Below are positions 37,405 through 45,720 of a stretch of DNA of 64,000 nucleotides, piece after piece. How positions within the stretch are numbered: the stretch's first letter is position 1; every line of letters begins with the position of its first letter. This DNA comes from an uncultured Sphingomonadaceae bacterium. GTDB taxonomy: Bacteria > Pseudomonadota > Alphaproteobacteria > Sphingomonadales > Sphingomonadaceae. The stretch spans positions 1 to 64,000 of the forward strand of contig CANMVC010000001.1 of the NCBI GenBank assembly GCA_947501325.1. Reading direction: 5' to 3'. The position numbers and the translations under genes were made by a program. The notes beneath the pieces are model-generated. The model ran no database searches. It was not told the DNA's origin and worked only from the letters and a program-made list of their open reading frames with translations.

Positions 37405-37733
37405 GAGGCGCCCTTCTGGCGATAGCGCTCAGCCTCGCGGTCATCATCGGCGTCGAAAAGGTCTGGAAATTCCTTGCGCACGTCCCAGTAATCAGGATCC
37501 CAGGGCCGCGTCCACGACGCCCGCTCGCGCCGCTGCCAAGCAACCGGGTCGCCGACATCGCGGCGGTCGCGCCAGATGCCGAAATATTTTTCGATCCCCT
37601 GCTTCGACGCATCCGCCCGAAACGCCGCCACCGCGTCACGAAGCAATTGCGCCCGCGAAGTCCCCTGCGCAGCCGCCTGCGTGTCGAGCCACTGGACATC
37701 TTCTTCGGATAGATCGGCAAGTATGCGAGTCAT
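37401..37733 (-). CDS. VapB-like antitoxin with ribbon-helix-helix domain
   Basis: A 110-residue protein. Its N-terminal ~45 residues (MTRILADLSEEDVQWLDTQA and onward to RAQLLRDAVAAFRA) look like a ribbon-helix-helix DNA-binding domain. The C-terminal half is charged and rich in Trp and Arg, as expected for the part that binds and blocks the toxin. It overlaps the toxin gene by four bases. An AT-rich palindromic region covers its start, as for autoregulated pairs. The tail is longer than in minimal RHH antitoxins. Confidence 0.83.
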   Translation of the reverse strand: MTRILADLSEEDVQWLDTQAAAQGTSRAQLLRDAVAAFRADASKQGIEKYFGIWRDRRDVGDPVAWQRRERASWTRPWDPDYWDVRKEFPDLFDADDDREAERYRQKGAS

Positions 37734-37764
37734 GATATAGTGATATCATATCATGATATCATGT
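37731..37764 (-). promoter_or_regulatory. Palindromic operator of the toxin-antitoxin operon
   Basis: A cluster of palindromes built on ATGATAT/ATATCAT, including perfect TGATATCA (37741-37748) and ATATCATGATAT (37746-37757 region). It overlaps and precedes the antitoxin start codon. Such sites are typical targets of ribbon-helix-helix antitoxins. Confidence 0.65.
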
Positions 37765-37782
37765 CAATACATCTAAGACTGT

Positions 37783-38124
37783 TTAGCCCACCTGCTTCGC
37801 TACGGCCGGCACATCAAATCCAAGTTCATGTTGGTAAGTTCTTAAAATCCAGAGACTTCCCCAATAAGGCATTGCCAGTCCTTCCGCATCCCATGACTTC
37901 AATGACTCTTTGCCGCGCCTCAGGAATTCTGAGTGTTGTTCTTCCGTACAGCTAGCCTTCCAATCTTCTATTACTTGCAAAGCGTAGGCCATGCCTTCAA
38001 TTTCATCCATACCTACGAGTTCAGGTACTTGTTGTGCGATTAAGCCCTCATCTCGATAGGTATTCGTTGATTTTGGTGACTCATTTGCAGCATTTCTATT
38101 TTTCCACCATGACCGAAGCCCCAT
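37783..38124 (-). CDS. Hypothetical protein beside the toxin-antitoxin pair
   Basis: A 113-residue soluble protein that I do not recognise. It has a basic start (MGLRSWWKNRN) and a mostly helical remainder with many Trp, Glu and Gln residues, ending in ILRTYQHELGFDVPAVAKQVG. It has no signal peptide or metal motif. It lies between the operator of the toxin-antitoxin pair and glmU, 10 bases after nothing but the glmU stop on the same strand side. It may have entered with the pair. Confidence 0.6.
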   Translation of the reverse strand: MGLRSWWKNRNAANESPKSTNTYRDEGLIAQQVPELVGMDEIEGMAYALQVIEDWKASCTEEQHSEFLRRGKESLKSWDAEGLAMPYWGSLWILRTYQHELGFDVPAVAKQVG

Positions 38125-38134
38125 CTAACCTCTC

Positions 38135-39484
38135 CTACTTCCCCGCCTTCTTCTTCGCACTCACCGCATTAAACCGATCTGCCCAACCCTTTTTCGCGGT
38201 CTGTTCGGCCCGCACCAGCGCCAGGTCGCCAGCCTCAACATCCTTGGTCAGCACTGCGCCAGCGCCGACAATCGCGCCATCGCCAATTATCACAGGCGCC
38301 ACCAGGGCGCTGTTGCTGCCGATGAAGGCACCCTTGCCGATCTTCGTCCTATATTTGAAATAGCCGTCATAATTGCAGGTGATTGTGCCTGCGCCGATAT
38401 TGGCACCCTCGCCCACTTCGGCATCGCCCAGATAGGTCAGATGATTGGCCTTGGCGCCTTTGCCCAGCACCGCCTTTTTCATCTCGACAAAATTGCCGAC
38501 CTTGGAGCCTTCTTCCAGCACCGCACCGGGGCGAAGCCGCGCGAAGGGACCGACATTGGTATCGGGACCGATTGTTGCCCCTTCAATATGACTATGGCCG
38601 TAAATTTTTGCGCCGCTGGCGATCGTGACACCGGGCCCAAAAATCACATTGGGCTCTATGACAACATCTGAAGATATTTCTGTATCGTACGAAAACCAAA
38701 CGGTTTCTGGTGCAATCAGGCTAACGCCATCTGCCATTGCCTTTGCTCTGCGACGCCCTTGCCATTCACTTTCAACCGCAGCCAGTTCCGACCGGCTGTT
38801 TACACCGGCTACCTCTGCTGGATCATCCACTTCGATCACAGCGCTTCGCTGACCCGGCAACATGACAATGTCCGGCAGATAATATTCGCCAGCCGCGTTA
38901 TCATTGCTGATCTGGTCGAGCAAAATGAACAAATCGGTCGAGCGCGCCGCCATCAGGCCGCTATTGCACAGATTGACCGCTCGTTCCTGCTCATTGGCAT
39001 CTTTAAACTCTACCATTTTTTCGATTTCGCCCTGATCATCGGCGATGATCCGGCCATAGGCGCCGGCGTCATCGGGGCGGAAACCCAGCACAACCGCACG
39101 CGGATCGGACCCGTTATTCAGGCGAAAAATCATCTCCTGCATCGTCGCGGCGCTAACCATCGGAACATCACCGTAAAGGATGAGCACATCACCAGCGAAG
39201 CCTTTCAGCGCATCATGGGCCTGCGCGACCGCATGGCCCGTGCCCAATTGATCGTCCTGCACGGCAATGGCGACATTGCGCCCTTCGACGCTCGCCTCAA
39301 TCTGCTCGCGCCGCGCGCCGACGACCACAACCGTGCGTTCGACGCCGATTGAATCAACCGTATCGAGCAGATGATGAAGCATGGGCTTGCCGGCAATCGG
39401 GTGCAGCACCTTGTGCGTCTCCGATTTCATCCGCGTGCCTTGACCGGCGGCTAATATAATGGCTGCTAAAGGACGGTCACTCAT
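38135..39484 (-). CDS. glmU: Bifunctional N-acetylglucosamine-1-phosphate uridyltransferase / glucosamine-1-phosphate acetyltransferase
   Basis: A 449-residue cytosolic enzyme for the last two steps to UDP-N-acetylglucosamine. The N-terminal pyrophosphorylase half opens with LAAIILAAGQGTRMKSE and contains YGDVPM. The C-terminal half is a left-handed beta helix of hexapeptide repeats (about residues 245-430), with the catalytic region GNFVEMKKAVLGKGAKANHL. ATG 39484 (MSDRPLA) is chosen since the extension upstream is not family-like. It is divergent from gph with 97 bases between them. Confidence 0.96.
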   Translation of the reverse strand: MSDRPLAAIILAAGQGTRMKSETHKVLHPIAGKPMLHHLLDTVDSIGVERTVVVVGARREQIEASVEGRNVAIAVQDDQLGTGHAVAQAHDALKGFAGDVLILYGDVPMVSAATMQEMIFRLNNGSDPRAVVLGFRPDDAGAYGRIIADDQGEIEKMVEFKDANEQERAVNLCNSGLMAARSTDLFILLDQISNDNAAGEYYLPDIVMLPGQRSAVIEVDDPAEVAGVNSRSELAAVESEWQGRRRAKAMADGVSLIAPETVWFSYDTEISSDVVIEPNVIFGPGVTIASGAKIYGHSHIEGATIGPDTNVGPFARLRPGAVLEEGSKVGNFVEMKKAVLGKGAKANHLTYLGDAEVGEGANIGAGTITCNYDGYFKYRTKIGKGAFIGSNSALVAPVIIGDGAIVGAGAVLTKDVEAGDLALVRAEQTAKKGWADRFNAVSAKKKAGK

Positions 39485-39581
39485 GCCAAAAACTCCGAAT
39501 ATCCTGTTCCAAACGCTGAATTTGCGCCCCATGCCATGATGCGGTTGCTTATGCCAGCAAGATCGGTTCTATGCAGAGGCT

Positions 39582-40268
39582 ATGACAGAAATTTCTTTCG
39601 ATATCATTGGCTTTGATCTGGACGGCACCCTGCTCGACACCAGTATGGAGCTGGCCGCCTCGCTCAATCACGCGCTCGACAGTGCCGGCCGTCCGCAAGT
39701 GGATGATCAATCCATCCGGTCGTTGGTGGGCATGGGCGCGCGTCATATGCTGGAAATGGCGCTGGAACAGTCGGGCGGCAGTGACAAGGAGCAGGTGAAA
39801 AGCCTGATGCCCGTCCTGATCGATCATTATGAAGCCAATCTGGGCAATAATGCCCCGGCTTTTGCGGGACTGGCCGAAGCCATGGATGCGTTGCAAGATC
39901 AGGGCGTCAAACTGGCGGTGGTCACCAATAAATTTGAAAACCTCGCAGTGAAGCTGCTCACAAACGTCGGTATGATTGACTGGTTCGTCACCGTCATTGG
40001 CGGTGATACAATGGGCAAAGGACGCAGCAAGCCCAAGCGCGATCCGATTGACGAAATGATCCGGCGCTGCGGCGGAGAGGTGGACCAAACGCCAGCGGCC
40101 TTTATTGGCGACAGTATATTTGACATTAAAGCAGCACAAAATGCCGGTATTGCCAACGTTGCAGTAAGTTTCGGCTTTCTGCATCAGCCTGTCGAAGAAC
40201 TCGGCGCCGATGCGATTATCGATCATTATGACGAGCTTGTACCGACCTTGGTCAAGCTAGGCTCTTAG
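39582..40268 (+). CDS. gph: Phosphoglycolate phosphatase-like HAD hydrolase
   Basis: A 228-residue cytosolic HAD-superfamily phosphatase. Motif I is FDLDGTLLDTS (residues 10-20), motif II is in LAVVTNKFENLA, and motif III/IV is in KRDPIDEM and FIGDSIFDIKAAQNAG. The best family match is phosphoglycolate phosphatase (Gph), which removes 2-phosphoglycolate arising from DNA repair. Other small phosphoesters are possible. The stop is one base from that of the convergent nucleotidyltransferase. Confidence 0.87.
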   Translation: MTEISFDIIGFDLDGTLLDTSMELAASLNHALDSAGRPQVDDQSIRSLVGMGARHMLEMALEQSGGSDKEQVKSLMPVLIDHYEANLGNNAPAFAGLAEAMDALQDQGVKLAVVTNKFENLAVKLLTNVGMIDWFVTVIGGDTMGKGRSKPKRDPIDEMIRRCGGEVDQTPAAFIGDSIFDIKAAQNAGIANVAVSFGFLHQPVEELGADAIIDHYDELVPTLVKLGS

Positions 40269-40269
40269 G

Positions 40270-41289
40270 CTAAGTATTACGCCACTTTGTCCATAAATGG
40301 CCCGCCAGCATAAGCGGCGGCATTCTGAGCCAATGAGAGCGAATATAGAAGGCTTGCCGTGTGAACTTTCGGGTTTCTCGCCCCCAGCCATCACGCGCCA
40401 ACAGGCGGCGGATGTAAATATTGTCAGCAAAGATCGCAGGGCCACCATATGCTTTGTCGACGGGTGTATCATATAGCTGCGCTGCCAGTCTTAGCGCCCG
40501 TGCGATATGCCGTTCCAACCCGTGCAATTTGGCCCGCTTGCCCAATTCCATCCAGAACTCGCCATCAGCCTGAGAAAATTGCCGGACCAGCCGGTCAATA
40601 TCCCACAAGTTCCGAAGCCCCCCTGCCAGATCACCATCGGCAAACAGATGCGCGATTGAATGAAGCAGCATATCGGCCGGAGCCATAACATAGAGGCCCG
40701 AATCCAGTTTTATTGCGGCATCAAGCATCGCTTGCGCATTTGGTGTGGGTTTGGCGGTTAACGGCAATATCGTATGATGCACATCGATCATCCGGTCGCG
40801 TTCGCGGTGAATCAGCGGTGGCAATTCGTGCATATGCTCGCGATAATATTCATCATCATAAGGATCAGGCTTTACCCATTCCCATCCGGCATCGAGCAAA
40901 GCCTTTTCAACCGCGGGTAACTGCGCGCGATCAACCATAATATCCAGATCACCAATGCTCCGTCCGATCCCGGCATCACAATCGGCCGCAACATAGGCTG
41001 TGCCTTTCATCAAGATGGTCTTGCAATTAAGCGGCACAAGCGCTCGCCGCGCGCAATCTGCCTCCCAAAGCGCTTGTAACCGCGCAAGATCGGTGGCTTG
41101 AATCGCATCGTCCAAAACGGGTTTAATTACTTCCGGTACAGCAACATTTGCCAAACGGTGGGCCAGACTGCCGATGAGAGACTCTGCCCGGGCAATGCTG
41201 ATCAGGTCAGTCCACCCTGCCCCGTCAAGCGAGAGGACAGTTTCGGGTTCGCGCAACGCATCGACCAGCGGCTGAGCATTTCGCATCAT
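40270..41289 (-). CDS. Nucleotidyltransferase of the HPr-rel-A locus
   Basis: A 339-residue protein of the large uncharacterised nucleotidyltransferase family (NTP_transf_5-like). The core is LMKGTAY near residue 93 and GIGRSIGDLDIMVD at 107-120, where Asp114 and Asp116 would bind metal and nucleotide. A helical C-terminal region of about 200 residues follows. ATG 41289 overlaps the kinase stop by four bases, so it is coupled to the kinase. It would transfer a nucleotide or use one as donor on an unknown target. It is the last gene of the locus. Confidence 0.85.
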   Translation of the reverse strand: MMRNAQPLVDALREPETVLSLDGAGWTDLISIARAESLIGSLAHRLANVAVPEVIKPVLDDAIQATDLARLQALWEADCARRALVPLNCKTILMKGTAYVAADCDAGIGRSIGDLDIMVDRAQLPAVEKALLDAGWEWVKPDPYDDEYYREHMHELPPLIHRERDRMIDVHHTILPLTAKPTPNAQAMLDAAIKLDSGLYVMAPADMLLHSIAHLFADGDLAGGLRNLWDIDRLVRQFSQADGEFWMELGKRAKLHGLERHIARALRLAAQLYDTPVDKAYGGPAIFADNIYIRRLLARDGWGRETRKFTRQAFYIRSHWLRMPPLMLAGHLWTKWRNT

Positions 41290-42155
41290 GGGAGCTTGCT
41301 CCACAAACTGTCGATCATTTCTTCGGCCTGCTCACCCGATTGATAGTCCATCGCCTTGGTTGGAACCGTATCGACAAATCTTGTGAGCGCCCGAAAGCCT
41401 GTCTCGCCCAGAGCCACATAATTGGTTGAAGCCTGCGTCAGGCGCACAAAAACCTCGCTCTTCCCCATATCGCGCAGAACCGGGTCATAACCGAAGCGGG
41501 GAAACAGCAATAAGGCTGGCTTGGCAGTTTCCTTCATCCGGTTCACTGCGTTCAACGGCGGAATGATATGACGAATATCACCTTTAGGCGTCCCCTTCAT
41601 CATGGGACCGAAACGGTTTATTGGCAGAATCGCTTGCATCGCCGCGATTGCCTCATTTTTAAGGCTGATTAGGCGCGGAAAGCTATGCACCATGCCGGTG
41701 TCCGGATTGAGCAAAGCAAATTCATCACCCATGAAGCGCCAGCCTTTTTCGGCGAGCATGGCGGAAAGCGTCGATTTTCCGGAACCGGACAACCCGGTCA
41801 TTAGCAAAGCCTTCCCGTCTTTTTCGACACTGCTGGCATGTAACAACAAATGCCGTCGCCACCCCAGAGCCATTTGCAGATTCATACCCATTTCGGCTGC
41901 TAACAGACTTTGGCTTAGCGGCAGTGGTGCTGCATCGGGCAGCCAATAGTCACCCGAGATATGCACCGATGGCCGGACAAAGCGCCGCCATGGCTTTTCC
42001 GGCTCCAATCGGACCGTAAAGTCTGCGTAATCGTCGTACGAAGCAGGATAGGTCTTATACAGCGAAGCCAACTGATCCAAAGGTTCTTGCCATGACGACG
42101 CTAGTCGAAATCTTGCTGGGCCAACGGTCAAAAAAAGATGATTAAGCCCGTTCAC
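41286..42155 (-). CDS. HprK-related kinase A
   Basis: A 289-residue protein whose C-terminal half resembles HPr kinase/phosphorylase. A family-like HASSVEKDGKALLMTG strand leads to the P-loop GLSGSGKS at residues 121-128, and MGDEFALL at 142-149 fits the Walker B/catalytic region. The N-terminal ~100 residues are specific to this group. No HPr or PTS gene lies nearby, so the substrate is probably not HPr. It is coupled to the PqqD-like gene before it and the nucleotidyltransferase after it by ATGA overlaps. Confidence 0.87.
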   Translation of the reverse strand: MNGLNHLFLTVGPARFRLASSWQEPLDQLASLYKTYPASYDDYADFTVRLEPEKPWRRFVRPSVHISGDYWLPDAAPLPLSQSLLAAEMGMNLQMALGWRRHLLLHASSVEKDGKALLMTGLSGSGKSTLSAMLAEKGWRFMGDEFALLNPDTGMVHSFPRLISLKNEAIAAMQAILPINRFGPMMKGTPKGDIRHIIPPLNAVNRMKETAKPALLLFPRFGYDPVLRDMGKSEVFVRLTQASTNYVALGETGFRALTRFVDTVPTKAMDYQSGEQAEEMIDSLWSKLP

Positions 42156-42439
42156 CCGCCGTCAACCTGTTCGACAAGACCGAGCGAGCATAGTTCAACC
42201 AACCGAGCTAGCACGATATCGGCTGCATCCGCGCTTTCTTCCAAATCAAAACCAGCGGAAAGCCGGTGAGTTATTGCATCGGCAGTCACCGTGTCTTCAG
42301 CCATAACCTCTAATATCGCTGGCACGGGATCTGCGACGATGTGCGTGATACCCGACGATTTTTGAAAAATCAGCGTCATGCTATCCAGCGGATGCTGAAT
42401 CAGCTTGTTGGGGGTTGCGGCTCGGTAAAGCTGGCTCAT
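42152..42439 (-). CDS. HPr-rel-A system PqqD-family peptide chaperone
   Basis: A 95-residue protein of the PqqD-like winged-helix type, which in other pathways binds the leader of a ribosomal peptide and presents it to a modifying enzyme. Typical parts are the N-terminal strand pair with MTLIFQKSSGITHIVADP and the helical LVELCSLGLVEQVDGG end. The start is ATG 42439. It is the first gene of the coupled three-gene set. No PQQ biosynthesis gene is nearby, so a role in PQQ is unlikely. Confidence 0.82.
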   Translation of the reverse strand: MSQLYRAATPNKLIQHPLDSMTLIFQKSSGITHIVADPVPAILEVMAEDTVTADAITHRLSAGFDLEESADAADIVLARLVELCSLGLVEQVDGG

Positions 42440-42543
42440 CGTCGGTTACATTATTCCTGATCAAGGCAAGTTATTCAAATCAAGCCGTTACCATGAATAT
42501 GTTAATAACCATTAGTCCTGAGGACTGAAAATCAGCGTATTGG

Positions 42544-42972
42544 CTAACGCGGCATTTGGAGGGAAGCGTAGCACGTAAAACCGCTCTGTCCGGATTGCAG
42601 CCTGCGAATGTAGTTCACATAGGCTTTAGACTGGTCGTAGGAAGTGCCAGGCAGTGACCGGCCATTCATCGCGCGTTTCACTTCTTCGCCAGTGAAATTG
42701 CGACCTGCTGGTGGAAAAGCACCGGGTGTATCGGGAGATACTATTTTCCCATCGGGTCCTATATACCCACCAGCCGCATGGTTACCCGGAACCGGAATCT
42801 CGCAATTCAGAACGGAACCGGCCGTTTGCGCCAGCGCAGGCTTAATACTAACCACAGCAGAAGCCGTCACGGCACCCATCATCAAGGCGCGACGGCGTGT
42901 TACATTAGAAGGGTTCTCAGAATTTCGAGTGGATTCGGAAAGTCCATCATTTAGGTTTGAGTTGTCCGTCAT
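42544..42972 (-). CDS. Small Tat-exported protein, possible partner of the HPr-rel-A genes
   Basis: A 142-residue protein with a twin-arginine signal (RRR at 26-28, then ALMMGAVTASAVVSIKPALA, cleavage after residue 48). The mature ~94 residues hold exactly two cysteines, Cys57 near the new N-terminus and Cys134 near the C-terminus, and are rich in Gly and Pro. I recognise no enzyme family. A Tat signal implies export after folding or after cytosolic modification. The gene lies 104 bases upstream of the PqqD-kinase-nucleotidyltransferase set on the same strand. It is the obvious candidate substrate, but this is inference. Confidence 0.7.
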   Translation of the reverse strand: MTDNSNLNDGLSESTRNSENPSNVTRRRALMMGAVTASAVVSIKPALAQTAGSVLNCEIPVPGNHAAGGYIGPDGKIVSPDTPGAFPPAGRNFTGEEVKRAMNGRSLPGTSYDQSKAYVNYIRRLQSGQSGFTCYASLQMPR

Positions 42973-43206
42973 TGCGCTAATATTCCTCTATAACTTACAC
43001 TTAAAGCTGAAAACGATTAAACGCGAGTAAACAGTCCCCGTCAGAAATGGGCGTCCATAAACGGGACAAAACCGTCAATATTGTTAAAAGCCTGGTTCTC
43101 AAGCCAGGACAGGTCAAACTGGGTGTTGATTCTCAGACAATATCGTTGCTGTTTTTCCAAAAACCGGCGTAGACACTTCTAACCAAAACATAACGCAGCT
43201 GCACCT

Positions 43207-44439
43207 ATGGACTCAATTTCTCCGTTTCGCCTGATTTTTGCGATCCTTTTGATTGTCGGAGGGGCCGTATTCGCGGCCCAAGTGTCCGAAGCATTGATGA
43301 AAATAATCATCATGTCGGCCTTTGGTGTTGTTGCGTTGGCAATCATTGCCCTGGAAGACCACGCGCCACCTGCACCCGACTTCAATGCGTTGGAACGCCA
43401 AAAAAAGCGACTCTTGTATCAAGGTCGAGCAGAAGCTTATCAGGACGTGATAGATCCAATTACCGATCCAATTCTTTTGATTCGCAACGCAAAAGTGGCC
43501 GCCGCAAATCCGGCCGCAAAAAACTTTCTTGGCAATCATATTATTGGCGAAGATGTCCGGGTAGCCATCCGGCACCCTGCGGCAGCTGACCGTTTAGCCA
43601 ACCCCAATGCCGAACATAAAGGTGAACCGATATTACTCGTAGGCGTCGGCAGCACCAACCAGCGATGGGAGCTGCGCATTCACACATTAAATGATGGATT
43701 GAAGCTTGTGCAGCTGTCCGACCAAAGCAGCCGTTATGCCGCCGAGCGCATGCGCACCGACTTTGTAGCGAATGCTAGTCATGAATTGCGCACACCTCTG
43801 GCCGCTATCAAGGGATTTATTGAAACGCTGGAAAATCCCGAAGCAGGTAAAGACGAGAATACCCGCGCTCGGTTCTTGCAGATCATGTATCAGGAAGCCG
43901 ACCGCATGCAGCGATTGGTAGAAGACTTGATGTCTTTATCCCGAATTGAGGCTGAAAAATATCAATTGCCATCAGAACCGGTCGACCTTGCAATGCTGGT
44001 GGCCGACGTAAAAGGCGATTTTTTAAATGGCCGATCAAAAAAAGATCATGATTTTCAGACATCGCTGCCAGACCATATGCCTAAGGTTCAGGGAGATTAT
44101 GCGCAGCTATCCCAACTGCTGCATAATTTGGTCAGCAATGCCTATAAATATGGCCATCGCGGGGCGCCTGTATCGGTTAGCGTAAAACCTAACAGAAACG
44201 GCTCCATGTTGCGCTTATCGGTCATTGATCAAGGTGATGGGATAGCACCAGAGCATATCCCGCGGCTAACAGAACGGTTTTATCGTGTCGATAAAGGCCG
44301 TAGCAAATCTATAGGTGGTACTGGGCTGGGCTTAGCTATTGTTAAACACATAACGGAAAGGCACGGTGGGCGCTTGGAAGTGAGTAGCGAATTGGGCGTT
44401 GGAACCACAGTGTCGGTATTTCTGCCGGTTATTAGATGA
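43207..44439 (+). CDS. phoR: Phosphate regulon sensor kinase
   Basis: A 410-residue sensor kinase. Two N-terminal membrane segments (about 6-24 and 28-46) are followed by a PAS-like region, the HisKA domain with His192 in NASHELRTPLAAIKGF, and an ATPase domain with DQGDGIAPEH and GGTGLGLAIVKH. It has almost no periplasmic domain, as usual for PhoR, which senses phosphate through PstSCAB and PhoU. It begins the phosphate cluster, with a PHO box between it and pstS. Its partner PhoB is at the other end of the cluster. Confidence 0.93.
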   Translation: MDSISPFRLIFAILLIVGGAVFAAQVSEALMKIIIMSAFGVVALAIIALEDHAPPAPDFNALERQKKRLLYQGRAEAYQDVIDPITDPILLIRNAKVAAANPAAKNFLGNHIIGEDVRVAIRHPAAADRLANPNAEHKGEPILLVGVGSTNQRWELRIHTLNDGLKLVQLSDQSSRYAAERMRTDFVANASHELRTPLAAIKGFIETLENPEAGKDENTRARFLQIMYQEADRMQRLVEDLMSLSRIEAEKYQLPSEPVDLAMLVADVKGDFLNGRSKKDHDFQTSLPDHMPKVQGDYAQLSQLLHNLVSNAYKYGHRGAPVSVSVKPNRNGSMLRLSVIDQGDGIAPEHIPRLTERFYRVDKGRSKSIGGTGLGLAIVKHITERHGGRLEVSSELGVGTTVSVFLPVIR

Positions 44440-44463
44440 TGTGATGAACCACTCGCGGAATGC

Positions 44464-44492
44464 TTGTCATATATCTGTCATAAATGTGTAAC
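44464..44492 (+). promoter_or_regulatory. PHO box upstream of pstS
   Basis: Direct repeats with an 11-base period: TTGTCAT (44464), CTGTCAT (44475) and the weaker GTGTAAC (44486), with AT-rich spacers. The middle repeat matches the PhoB-binding consensus CTGTCAT exactly. It lies about 105 bases before the pstS ATG, so pstSCAB-phoU-phoB should be switched on by phosphate starvation. Confidence 0.88.
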
Positions 44493-44594
44493 TTTTAGTA
44501 CACTGGCCACTTTTAAACCGTGCGCGACCGGTCGACGATCTGAATCGATTCTTGGCCAGATATTTCAACACTCCACAACAACGGGGATATTAAG

Positions 44595-45638
44595 ATGTTT
44601 AAGAAAATCGCTCTTCTGGCGGTATCCACACTCGCCTTGGCTGCATGCCAGGATCAGGCTTCTGGCGGACAAGGCGGGACCCGCGGTGAAATCAGGATAG
44701 TCGGTTCGTCGACCGTTTTCCCGTTTGCAAAAGCGGTTGCCGAGCAATTTAGTGCTGATGGCGGCAACACCTCACCAATTTTGGAATCGACCGGTACCGG
44801 CGGCGGAATGAAATTATTCTGTGCTGGCGTTGGCGCAAACACACCGGATATTGTCAACGCGTCCCGGCGGATGAAAGCGACCGAATTTGAGATGTGCAAA
44901 GAGAATGGCGTCACGGACGTTGTGGAAGTTCAGATCGGCATTGATGGCATAGCCATTGCGCAAGCCAATGAAGGGCCTTCGATCAAATTGACGCCAACTC
45001 AAATCTACGAAGCCATTGCCGAACGGCCATTTGGTAAAAAGAATGAAGCCAAAAAATGGTCTGATATTGATCCGTCTCTCCCGGACATTGCGATTAGCGT
45101 TTATGGTCCACCATCAACTTCCGGTACACGCGATGCGTTGACCGAATTGATTATGGAAGTGGGTTGTAAAACAGACCCCACTACCAAAGCGCTGAAAGAA
45201 ACGGACGAAGACGAATATGATGCAATCTGTCACGATGTTCGTGCTGATGGCGCGTATATCGACGCTGGGGAAAATGATAATCTGATCGTCCAGAAATTGA
45301 AAGCTAACCCAAACAGTCTTGGAATCTTTGGCTACAGCTTCTTGGAAGAAAACACTGACTCAGTTCGAGGTGTTGCTGTTTCCGGTGTAGAGCCCGCTTA
45401 TGAGGCGATTGCATCGGGTGAATATCCGGGTGCACGGCCGCTCTATATCTATGCCAAGAAACAACACGTTAATGTTATTCCAGGGCTGCAAGCATATCTG
45501 ACCGAATTCGTGAACGCTGGCGGAAAAGATGGTTATCTTATCAAAGCTGGTCTGATCGCCTCTCCAGATAATGTTCGTACCCAAATGGCCGATACTGTCA
45601 AAAATCTACCAGCATTGACCGGTACCGAATTGAAATAA
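44595..45638 (+). CDS. pstS: Phosphate-binding protein of the Pst transporter
   Basis: A 347-residue lipid-anchored periplasmic protein (lipobox LAAC, Cys18). The phosphate-binding loops are recognisable as RIVGSSTVFPFAKAVAEQF near residue 33, the TGTGGGMKLFC region, and YGPPSTSGTRDALTELI near residue 172. It hands phosphate to PstC-PstA. The PHO box stands upstream. A 9-bp hairpin without T-run lies between it and pstC. Confidence 0.95.
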   Translation: MFKKIALLAVSTLALAACQDQASGGQGGTRGEIRIVGSSTVFPFAKAVAEQFSADGGNTSPILESTGTGGGMKLFCAGVGANTPDIVNASRRMKATEFEMCKENGVTDVVEVQIGIDGIAIAQANEGPSIKLTPTQIYEAIAERPFGKKNEAKKWSDIDPSLPDIAISVYGPPSTSGTRDALTELIMEVGCKTDPTTKALKETDEDEYDAICHDVRADGAYIDAGENDNLIVQKLKANPNSLGIFGYSFLEENTDSVRGVAVSGVEPAYEAIASGEYPGARPLYIYAKKQHVNVIPGLQAYLTEFVNAGGKDGYLIKAGLIASPDNVRTQMADTVKNLPALTGTELK

Positions 45639-45646
45639 ATAGCTAA

Positions 45647-45683
45647 CGGGATGCGAGCTTTTATTTTAGGAGTGCGCATCCCG
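45647..45683 (+). promoter_or_regulatory. Intercistronic hairpin between pstS and pstC
   Basis: The arms CGGGATGCG (45647-45655) and CGCATCCCG (45675-45683) pair perfectly over 9 bp with a 19-nt loop. No T-run follows, so it is more likely an mRNA stabiliser or partial block than a full terminator. Such a stem would let the pstS message outnumber the rest of the operon. Confidence 0.6.
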
Positions 45684-45720
45684 ATATACATTCTCCTCAT
45701 CAAGGACCAGTGATCTTACT

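Noticed and set aside
42152-42439. PQQ biosynthesis locus
   Set aside because: The PqqD-like protein stands with an HprK-like kinase and nucleotidyltransferase and there is no pqqA, pqqB, pqqC or pqqE, so it belongs to the HPr-rel-A type.
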